A stretch of 64,000 nucleotides of DNA from assembly GCF_017304615.1 (NCBI RefSeq), contig NZ_JAFKLZ010000002.1, forward strand, positions 372,001-436,000. Reading direction: 5' to 3'. How positions within the stretch are numbered: the first letter of the stretch is position 1; every line of letters begins with the position of its first letter. The stretch is from Sphingomonas sp. Its GTDB lineage: Bacteria > Pseudomonadota > Alphaproteobacteria > Sphingomonadales > Sphingomonadaceae. Shown here piece by piece: positions 53,631 to 64,000 of the stretch. The notes under the pieces are model-generated. The model was not told the origin of the DNA and ran no database searches. It worked only from the letters and a program-made list of their open reading frames with translations. The position numbers were made by a program, and so were the translations under genes.

Positions 53631-53717
53631 GGTCGTTTTCCCAGCAATGCCGGGTCGATCCGAGGGCAACAAAAAGGGCAGCATTTGTGGTCGCTGCACA
53701 TGCCCTTAGCCGGATTT

Positions 53718-53736
53718 CGCCGGACGGTGTCTGGCG
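53718..53736. promoter_or_regulatory. Near-palindrome upstream of the integrase gene
   Basis: CGCCGGAC and GTCTGGCG surround GGT, with one mismatched pair. It lies 88 bases before the integrase start and is a candidate operator or directionality-factor site. Confidence 0.35.
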
Positions 53737-53771
53737 ATTCTCGGTCTAAAAATGCTGTGAAACCAGCCGCT

Positions 53772-53791
53772 TACTGGACGCTACTGGACGC
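53772..53791. repeat. Tandem 10-bp repeats beside attR
   Basis: TACTGGACGC is repeated twice without a gap, 16 bases from the tRNA 3' end. Tandem direct repeats at this place are typical of integrase arm-type binding sites. Confidence 0.5.
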
Positions 53792-53806
53792 ATCCAGAGC
53801 CAGTAT

Positions 53807-53821
53807 TGGTGCCCAGAAGAG
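53807..53821. repeat. attR: direct repeat within the tRNA-Leu 3' end
   Basis: TGGTGCCCAGAAGAG, identical to 26006-26020. It covers CCA and the 3' acceptor strand of the tRNA, plus one flanking base. Confidence 0.85.
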
Positions 53822-53893
53822 GACTCGAACCTCCACGCCCTTGCGAGCGCCAGCACCTGAAGCTGGTGCGTCTACCAATTCCGCCATCTGGGC
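53808..53893 (-). tRNA. tRNA-Leu (anticodon CAG)
   Basis: Read on the minus strand, the 86-base gene starts GCCCAGATGGCGGAATTGGT and ends CTTCTGGGCACCA with encoded CCA. The acceptor stem GCCCAGA/TCTGGGC pairs fully. The anticodon stem CCAGC/GCTGG encloses the loop TTCAGGT, giving CAG, and TTCGAGTC is the T loop. The long variable arm (GCGCTCGCAAGGGCGT region) is the class II feature of leucine tRNAs. It is the attachment site of the island. Confidence 0.95.
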
Positions 53894-54011
53894 ACGGGGT
53901 AGGCGCGCGGCTCTATGAGCGGGGCGGGAGGTTGTCAACCGCGCGGTCGCGGCTTGTCGGCGCGAGCGCGACGCGGCATGGAAGCGACGGACCCGGGACA
54001 AGAGGCGCGTC

Positions 54012-54947
54012 GTGAAGGACAAAGTCGTAACGCTGATCGGCGGTGGCGGATTTATCGGCCGCTATATCGCGCAGGAATTGCTTGCCGCGGGCGCGCGCAT
54101 CCGCATCGCCGAACGCGATCCGCGCCGCGCCTGGTTCCTGAAGCCCCTTGGGGGCCTCGGCCAGACGCAGTTTGCGGCCTGCGACGTGACCAAGCCGGAT
54201 ACGGTGGCGCGCGCGGTCGCAGGTTCGGATGCGGTGGTCTATCTGGTCGGCACATGGGGACCGAACTTCAAGGGTCTGCAGGAGGACGGCCTGCGCGCGG
54301 CCGCGGACGCCGCCAAGGCGGCGGGCGCCGAGGCTTTCGTCGACATCTCCACGATCGGCGCGAACGCCGAATCGGATTCGAAATATTATGCGACCAAGGG
54401 CGCGGGCGAGGCCGCTGCACGGTCGGCCTTTCCCGACGCCGTGATCCTGCGTCCTTCGGTGGTGTTCGGGCCGGAGGATAAATTCATCAACCGCTTCGCC
54501 GCGATGGTGGCCGCGATGCCGGTGGTGCCCGTGCTCAAGCCCAAGGCGCGGTTCCAGCCGGTTCATGTCGTGGACGTCGCCAAGGCGGTGGCACGCGTGC
54601 TGGCGGAGCCGGACGCGCATGCGGGCAAGACCTATGAACTCGCGGGGCCGGAAGTGATCGCCATGGGCGAGCTGATCGGCTGGCTCGCGCAGTCGATCGG
54701 GCGTGCGCCTGCGATTGCCGAGTTGCCCGACGTCGCGGGCGATTTGCTGTCGCTGTTCGGCTTCCTGCCCGGCGCGCCGATCAAGCGCGACCAGTGGAAG
54801 ATGCTGCAAACCGACAATGTCGCGAGCGGTACGCTACCCGGCCTGTCCGCGCTCGGCATCGCGCCGACGCCGATGGAGGCGGTCGCGCCCGGATGGCTGG
54901 TCCGCTATCGCAAGGCCGGCCGGTTCGGCGTGCGCGCCGCCGCCTGA
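54012..54947 (+). CDS. NAD-binding SDR protein, complex I NDUFA9-like
   Basis: A 311-residue atypical short-chain dehydrogenase: VTLIGGGGFIGRYIAQELLA is the dinucleotide-binding site, DAVVYLVGTW follows, and VDISTIGANAESDSKYYATKGAGE resembles the NDUFA9 subgroup, where the active-site Tyr/Lys context is altered. The family is structurally related to a respiratory complex I accessory subunit; many bacterial members are free proteins that may act on quinone- or sugar-like substrates. The start is GTG at 54012. uppP follows 43 bases later and may share its transcript. Confidence 0.82.
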   Translation: MKDKVVTLIGGGGFIGRYIAQELLAAGARIRIAERDPRRAWFLKPLGGLGQTQFAACDVTKPDTVARAVAGSDAVVYLVGTWGPNFKGLQEDGLRAAADAAKAAGAEAFVDISTIGANAESDSKYYATKGAGEAAARSAFPDAVILRPSVVFGPEDKFINRFAAMVAAMPVVPVLKPKARFQPVHVVDVAKAVARVLAEPDAHAGKTYELAGPEVIAMGELIGWLAQSIGRAPAIAELPDVAGDLLSLFGFLPGAPIKRDQWKMLQTDNVASGTLPGLSALGIAPTPMEAVAPGWLVRYRKAGRFGVRAAA

Positions 54948-54990
54948 ATTTTTCCGGCGCGCGGTCAGCCGCCGCCATTAGGGGCTTTCC

Positions 54991-55797
54991 GTGTCCGACA
55001 TCATCGCCGCCATCATCCTCGGCATCGTAGAGGGCGTGACCGAGTTCATTCCGGTCTCCTCGACCGGTCATCTCATCCTCGCGAGCGCGCTGCTCAAATA
55101 CGACCCGGCTTACTGGGCGCTGTTCAACATCGTCATCCAGTTGGGCGCTATTCTGGCGATCGTCGTGCTGTACTGGCGGACCTTCTGGGCGGTCGGCATG
55201 GGGTTGCTGCGGTTCGATCCGACGTCGGTGCGGTTCGTCCGCAACCTGCTGGTCGCGTTCATTCCAGCAGCCGTGCTCGGTGTATTGCTTCATAAGCAGA
55301 TAGAGGCGCTGCTGGGGTCGCCAATCACGGTCGCGGTTGCGCTGATCGTGGGAGGTTTCGCGATCCTGGGAATCGAGCGGTTCGTGCGCGAAGGCAACGT
55401 CAAAGGCGTCGCCGACATCCCGCTGCCCAAGGTTGTCGGAATCGGGCTGATCCAGTGCCTGGCGATGGTGCCGGGGGTCAGCCGGTCGGGTGCGACGATC
55501 CTGGGCGCGCTAAGCCTTGGGGTCGAGCGGCGCACCGCGGCCGAATTCAGCTTCTTCCTCGCCATCCCGACGATGCTTGGCGCGACCGTGCTCGAACTGG
55601 TCAGCAAGCGGCACGAGCTGGCGGCGGGCAACACCGTCGGGTTCGGGTTGATCGCCATCGGTTTCGTCGTCGCGTTCCTTGTCGCCCTGATCGTGGTGCG
55701 GTGGTTCGTCGGACTGGTCGGCCGGACGGGGTTCAGCCCGTTTGGCTGGTACCGAATCGGCGTTGGAGCGATTGCCCTCTTTCTCCTGCTTAAATGA
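54991..55797 (+). CDS. uppP: Undecaprenyl-diphosphate phosphatase
   Basis: A 268-residue integral membrane protein of the BacA/UppP family. Conserved motifs are EGVTEFIPVSSTGHLIL near residues 10-26 and the PGVSRSGATI loop near 165-174, which together form the active site with essential Glu, Ser and Arg. It recycles the lipid carrier by removing a phosphate from undecaprenyl diphosphate on the periplasmic face, needed for cell wall and glycan export. The start is GTG. Confidence 0.95.
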   Translation: MSDIIAAIILGIVEGVTEFIPVSSTGHLILASALLKYDPAYWALFNIVIQLGAILAIVVLYWRTFWAVGMGLLRFDPTSVRFVRNLLVAFIPAAVLGVLLHKQIEALLGSPITVAVALIVGGFAILGIERFVREGNVKGVADIPLPKVVGIGLIQCLAMVPGVSRSGATILGALSLGVERRTAAEFSFFLAIPTMLGATVLELVSKRHELAAGNTVGFGLIAIGFVVAFLVALIVVRWFVGLVGRTGFSPFGWYRIGVGAIALFLLLK

Positions 55798-55868
55798 GTC
55801 CGATCCGGGCGTTAAATCGGAAATGTTGATCGCCTACCGAACCTCCAGCGCTGAAAACGACGGTATTA

Positions 55869-55887
55869 AGGACAGCTTTATTGTCCT
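55869..55887. promoter_or_regulatory. Inverted repeat in the uppP-gltD gap
   Basis: AGGACA and TGTCCT form 6-bp arms around a 7-base loop, followed closely by a second half-site TTGTCC. It may be an operator of the glutamate synthase operon or part of a terminator for uppP. The rest of the 156-base gap carries nothing definite. Confidence 0.35.
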
Positions 55888-55953
55888 AATTGTCCGATTC
55901 TGCGTGACGAAGAGATAGAATCACGATACCGGCCGCTTCGAAAGGAACGGGCG

Positions 55954-57393
55954 ATGGCCGGGGATATGCTCAAATTTGTGCAGGTTTCGCAGGCTTACCC
56001 GCCCAAGCGCGAGGCCGAGGCGCGCGCGGAAGATTTTCGCGAAATTGCCGACCGCTACGCCGTCCCGACCGCCGAAGAACAGTCGGCGCGCTGTTCGCAA
56101 TGCGGCGTGCCTTATTGCTCAGTGCATTGCCCGTTGCACAACCATATCCCCGACTGGCTGCGGCTGACAGCGGAGGGTCGGCTGCGCGAGGCGTACGAGC
56201 TGAGCAACGCCACGTCGACCATGCCCGAAATCTGCGGCCGCATCTGTCCGCAGGATCGGCTGTGCGAAGGCAATTGCGTCATCGAGTTTTCTGGTCACGG
56301 CGCGGTGACGATCGGGTCGGTCGAGAAGTTCATCACCGATACCGCCTGGGAAGCAGGCTGGGTCGAGCCACTGGCGCCGGGCCGCCCGCGTGGCCAGTCG
56401 GTGGGGATCGTCGGAGCGGGGCCTGCCGGGCTTACCGCCGCCGAGCTGCTTCGCGTCGCAGGCTATGACGTGCACGTCTACGACCGGCACGATCGCGCCG
56501 GCGGGTTGCTGACGTACGGCATTCCCGGCTTCAAGCTCGAAAAGCCGATCGTGATGCGCCGCGTCGACCGATTGAAGGCGGGCGGGATCGTGTTCCACGA
56601 AGGGTTCGAAGTCGGTCGCGACGCGACCCTAGAGGAATTGCGCGAGCGCCACGACGCTCTGCTGATCGCGACCGGCGTCTACAAAGCGCGCGGGCTGAGT
56701 GCGCCCGGGGCGGACCAAAGCGGCGTGATCGAAGCGCTCGATTACCTCACCGCCTCCAACCGCAAGGGGTTCGGCGACGCGGTGCCCGAATTCGACAGCG
56801 GCGCGCTGGACGCGGCAGGCAAGAACGTCGTCGTGGTCGGCGGCGGCGACACCGCGATGGATTGCGTGCGAACCGCGATCCGCCAGGGCGCGGCGTCGGT
56901 CGCGTGCCTGTATCGCCGCGACCGCGACAACATGCCCGGCTCTCAGCGCGAGGTCGGCCATGCCGAGGAGGAAGGCGTCGAGTTCGTCTGGCTTTCCGCC
57001 CCGCAAGCGTTCGGTGGCCAGGACAAAATCGAAAACGTCCTGATCGCCCGCATGCGGCTCGGCGCGCCCGACGCCAGCGGCCGCCGCGCACCCGAACCCG
57101 ACGGCGCCCCCGCCGAAGTCCGTGACGCCGACATGGTGATCAAGGCTCTCGGCTTCGACGCCGAAGATCTGCCGACGCTGTTTGACTCCCCCGAACTCGG
57201 CGTGACGCGCTGGGGGACGGTGCTGGTCGACAATGCCAGCCTGATGACCAGCCTGGACGGCGTCTTCGCCGCAGGCGACATCGTCCGCGGCGCGAGCCTG
57301 GTGGTGTGGGCCGTCCGCGACGGGCGCGATGTCGCGGGACACATCGACAAGTATCTGCGTGCGAAGGCGAAGGAAGAGAGGAAAGCGGCGTGA
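55954..57393 (+). CDS. gltD: Glutamate synthase (NADPH) small subunit
   Basis: A 479-residue flavoprotein. The N-terminal Fe-S region has RCSQCGVPYCSVHCPLHN and CGRICPQDRLCEGNC; FAD binding is at VGIVGAGPAGLTAAELL, NADPH binding at VVVVGGGDTAMDCVR, and the C-terminal GVFAAGDIVRGASLVVWA completes the FAD site. It feeds electrons from NADPH to the large subunit for glutamate production from glutamine and 2-oxoglutarate. An AAAGGAA lies before the ATG. The next gene starts inside the stop codon (GTGA). Confidence 0.95.
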   Translation: MAGDMLKFVQVSQAYPPKREAEARAEDFREIADRYAVPTAEEQSARCSQCGVPYCSVHCPLHNHIPDWLRLTAEGRLREAYELSNATSTMPEICGRICPQDRLCEGNCVIEFSGHGAVTIGSVEKFITDTAWEAGWVEPLAPGRPRGQSVGIVGAGPAGLTAAELLRVAGYDVHVYDRHDRAGGLLTYGIPGFKLEKPIVMRRVDRLKAGGIVFHEGFEVGRDATLEELRERHDALLIATGVYKARGLSAPGADQSGVIEALDYLTASNRKGFGDAVPEFDSGALDAAGKNVVVVGGGDTAMDCVRTAIRQGAASVACLYRRDRDNMPGSQREVGHAEEEGVEFVWLSAPQAFGGQDKIENVLIARMRLGAPDASGRRAPEPDGAPAEVRDADMVIKALGFDAEDLPTLFDSPELGVTRWGTVLVDNASLMTSLDGVFAAGDIVRGASLVVWAVRDGRDVAGHIDKYLRAKAKEERKAA

Positions 57394-58252
57394 GGGGCGC
57401 GGCGGCGATCGCCGTGGGCGTGGCGTTGCTGGTTGCTGCGCCGGCGCATGCCTGCGTGCGAACCGTCTTTACCGAGACGCTCGGCAAGCCGTTGAGCAAG
57501 CGTGCGCAGGCCCGGTTCGATGCGCAGGTCGCGAAGCAGATCGCAACGGAACGTCTTACACGGATCGCTGCCGAGGTGCGCGAGGGACGCGTCGACGTTG
57601 CAGTCGGGCTGGCCGACATGCTGATCCCGAACGTGCGAGCGGTGCGGATCTGGCAGAATAGTTGCGGGGACAGCAACGAATATGACACGCTCGGCAGCGC
57701 GAAGAACCTGTGGGACGGGAGCGAATTCGACGGTACCGAGCTTGAGGGTCTCGATCCAGAAACCAACGGGGCCTATTATCGCAGGATTGGTTACAACCCT
57801 GGCGCTTGCAACGTCGAGTTTCGCGCAAGTTTCGCTGCCTTGTTACGCGCCCGCGTGCGACCGGAGGTGCTCGATCAGGCCTATATCGCGCTCGCCTTCG
57901 ACCGCGGCGACGGTAGCTATTACCGATATTATGATTTTGTCGGCGAAAAACGTGAACCGCCGGTGAAGCTTCACGGTGACTTCTCGAGCGCACGCGCAAA
58001 GCGGACGCCGATGTGGAAAGTGCTCGACCCGCAAGGCTCGGTCGGCCGGGCGGTCGATGAATTCTGGGCGAGTGTTGGCCCCCGAATGGCCGATGACGGC
58101 TTTGTCTGCCCGCGGATGCGGGCCGGCTTCTTCAACAGCCGCGAGGCGTGGTTGGCCGAACTGCGCAAGAGACCCGATTATCAGCGGCTCGTACGCGAAG
58201 CGGCCCAGCGCCGCGCCATGCGCGGCCAGCCCGCGCTCAAGGAGACCGGCAA

Positions 58253-58256
<4 letters not shown>
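57390..58256 (+). CDS. Exported protein of unknown function, between gltD and gltB
   Basis: A 288-residue protein with a clear signal peptide, VRGAAAIAVGVALLVAAPAHA, before Cys-Val-Arg. The Ala-His-Ala cleavage site is followed by Cys, so a lipoprotein is conceivable though the lipobox is poor. The mature part has Cys residues in WQNSCGDSNEYDT, GACNVEF and GFVCPRM. I do not recognise the family. It starts with GTG in the gltD stop and its stop overlaps the gltB GTG, so it is translated with the glutamate synthase subunits. Confidence 0.75.
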
Positions 58257-62764
<4,508 letters not shown>

Positions 62765-62830
62765 ACACTTCAAATCGCGGGAGCAAAGTGGTATGGGACG
62801 GTGTTACCGATAATCGATCGGATGTGTGCC

Positions 62831-63247
62831 ATGCGTAAGATTACCCTGTTTCTTCTCGCCGCGACTGTGGCGACTCCCGCTCTCGCTCGCGATCGTTACG
62901 ACGCCCCGCCGCCGCGCGACGACGTGCGCGCCACCGCTCGCGCGTTGAGCGATCCGCGCGTGCAGGCCGGTGTCGCGGTGCTGCTTGACCAGCTCACGAC
63001 CGCCGTGCTCGACACGCGCGTCGGCCCGCTCGCCGATCTTGCGCCCGATTCGGACATCCGCCCCGATGACACGGTCGGTTCGGTGCAGGCGCGTCGCGAT
63101 CCCGCGTTCCGCAACAAGCTCCGCATGGGCACCGTCGGCGCCGTAGCGGTCGCCGGCCGCGCCGCGAGCGATGCCGCGGCGATGACCGATTCGATCGACG
63201 CCACCGCCGCCCGGCTGCAGCGGATTATCGACTCCTATCGCCGCTGA
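62831..63247 (+). CDS. Small exported protein of unknown function
   Basis: A 138-residue protein with signal peptide MRKITLFLLAATVATPALA. The mature part is polar, with DVRATARALSDPRVQAGVAVLLDQL and a C-terminal amphipathic helix, and has no Cys. No known domain is recognised. The ATG at 62831 is preferred to 62801 because it places the signal peptide at the N terminus. It lies 66 bases after gltB, with no terminator seen between them. Confidence 0.7.
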   Translation: MRKITLFLLAATVATPALARDRYDAPPPRDDVRATARALSDPRVQAGVAVLLDQLTTAVLDTRVGPLADLAPDSDIRPDDTVGSVQARRDPAFRNKLRMGTVGAVAVAGRAASDAAAMTDSIDATAARLQRIIDSYRR

Positions 63248-63258
63248 CCGGGTTGCCG

Positions 63259-63286
63259 CCTCACCCCGGCGCTCGCTAGGGTGAGG
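63259..63286 (+). promoter_or_regulatory. Hairpin covering the ribosome binding site of the GST gene
   Basis: CCTCACCC and GGGTGAGG are perfect 8-bp arms around a 12-nt loop. The right arm holds the GTGAGG binding site and ends two bases before the ATG at 63289, closely resembling the arrangement at 14578-14618. Confidence 0.5.
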
Positions 63287-63288
63287 TC

Positions 63289-63960
63289 ATGTGGCAGCTT
63301 TATCAATTCCCGCTCTGTCCCTTCTCGCGCAAGGTCCGGCTGCTGCTGGGCGAGAAGGGTGTCGGCTACACGCTGATGCGCGAAAATCCTTGGGAGCGGC
63401 GCGACGAGTTCATCGACATGAACCCGGCGGGGCAGACCCCGGTCATCGCCGACCCCGAGCGCGACGTCCGCCTGATCGATTCGCTCGTCATCTGCGAATA
63501 TTTCGACGAGACGGTCGACAAGGCGCAGATGATCAACGGCACCGCGGCGCAGCGGGCGGAAATCCGGCGGCTGTCGACCTGGTTCGACACCTTCTTCTAC
63601 CGCGACGTGACCGAGAAACTGCTCGGCGAGCGGATGATCAAGCGGATCGTCACCAAGCAGGGACCCGACGCCAAGGTGCTGCGCGAGGCGATGAAGTCGG
63701 CGGTCGAATATCTCGACTACACCGATTACCTGCTAGGGCGGCACAACTGGATGGCGGGGTCGACGCTCAGCCTCGCCGATCTTGCCGCGGCGGCGCAGAT
63801 TTCGGTCGCGGACTATCTCGGCGGAATAGACTGGAAGAGCCACGAGGAAACCGCGCGCTGGTATTCGGGGATGAAGTCGAGGCCCAGCTTCCGCCCTTTA
63901 TTGAGTGAGCGGATGGAAGGGATACCGGCCGCACCCCACTATGACGACGTGAACTTCTGA
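63289..63960 (+). CDS. Glutathione S-transferase family protein
   Basis: A 223-residue protein with a thioredoxin-like N-terminal domain (YQFPLCPFSRKVRLLLGEKG, MNPAGQTPVI with the cis-Pro, and LIDSLVICEYF for glutathione binding) and a helical C-terminal domain including STLSLADLAAAAQISVADYL. Cys 10 in PLCPFSRK may be the catalytic residue, as in omega- or beta-type enzymes. The substrate is unknown. Confidence 0.9.
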   Translation: MWQLYQFPLCPFSRKVRLLLGEKGVGYTLMRENPWERRDEFIDMNPAGQTPVIADPERDVRLIDSLVICEYFDETVDKAQMINGTAAQRAEIRRLSTWFDTFFYRDVTEKLLGERMIKRIVTKQGPDAKVLREAMKSAVEYLDYTDYLLGRHNWMAGSTLSLADLAAAAQISVADYLGGIDWKSHEETARWYSGMKSRPSFRPLLSERMEGIPAAPHYDDVNF

Positions 63961-63961
63961 C

Positions 63962-64000
63962 ATGCATGTGACGCACGACGCGGGCGCGCCGGCGGCGAAG
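63962..64000 (+). CDS. Start of a gene cut by the window edge (possibly queG)
   Basis: Thirteen codons beginning MHVTHDAGAPAAK follow the GST stop by one base. In related genomes, as I recall, epoxyqueuosine reductase (queG) follows this GST gene; the visible residues are too few to confirm. Confidence 0.35.
   Translation, partial: MHVTHDAGAPAAK

Larger units (their letters stand above)
26006..53821. mobile_element. Genomic island (integrative and mobilizable element) at tRNA-Leu
   Basis: The 15-base sequence TGGTGCCCAGAAGAG occurs at 26006-26020 and again at 53807-53821, where it is the 3' end of a tRNA-Leu gene read on the minus strand. Between them lie a tyrosine integrase adjacent to the tRNA, a relaxase, a toxin-antitoxin pair and a defence gene cluster, with no housekeeping genes. 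No type IV secretion, coupling protein or replication gene is visible, so transfer would need a helper element. The ordinary chromosomal genes resume right after both repeats. Confidence 0.88.

Overview
The window reads as high-GC chromosomal DNA of a sphingomonad-type alphaproteobacterium. The evidence is the gene set and order: a DivK-type receiver next to a DUF3572 gene, a DUF482 acetyltransferase, a GT-C/GtrA membrane operon, branched-chain 2-oxoacid dehydrogenase E1/E2 genes, and gltD/gltB. Starts are often GTG and overlap the upstream stop as GTGA. No rRNA gene or CRISPR array is visible; one tRNA gene is present.

Left core, 1-25979. rpmG lies between two terminators. A divergent divK-like gene and a DUF3572-HAD-RidA-acetyltransferase run follow. 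A minus-strand operon (8720 to 3269) encodes a flavoprotein, GtrA and two large GT-C-like membrane proteins, probably for lipid-linked glycan transfer. Then come argG, a DUF1801 gene, a cyclopropane-fatty-acid synthase, a molybdopterin oxidoreductase with its cytochrome b partner, DUF1993, a secreted protein, a nitroreductase, an RhlE-type helicase, an acyl-CoA dehydrogenase, a fumarylacetoacetate-hydrolase-family protein, the BCKDH E1-alpha/E1-beta/E2 operon, an EF-hand protein, an ArsR regulator with an SRPBCC protein, and a D-threonine-aldolase-like enzyme.

Genomic island, 26006-53821 (about 27.8 kb). It is inserted at the 3' end of a tRNA-Leu(CAG) gene and bounded by a 15-bp direct repeat of that 3' end. 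A P4-type integrase sits next to the tRNA. From left to right the island holds: a RES/Xre toxin-antitoxin pair; a tightly overlapping operon that I read as an SspABCD phosphorothioation module with SspFGH-type restriction genes; a phosphorothioation-associated methyltransferase split into two overlapping genes; a 1443-residue GHKL ATPase with a C-terminal DUF3883 nuclease-like domain; a convergent HEPN-like gene; a relaxase with a small tyrosine phosphatase; and the integrase. No type IV secretion genes are present, so it looks like an integrative and mobilizable element. The putative sspH gene is broken by an apparent single-base insertion near 39284.

Right core, 53894-64000. An NDUFA9-like reductase, uppP, gltD, a small exported protein gene embedded in the glutamate synthase operon, gltB, another small exported protein, a glutathione S-transferase, and the first codons of a further gene cut by the window edge.

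The most interesting material is the defence cargo: the composite phosphorothioation locus, its broken sspH, and the GHKL-DUF3883 protein whose ATPase motifs appear in an unusual order.
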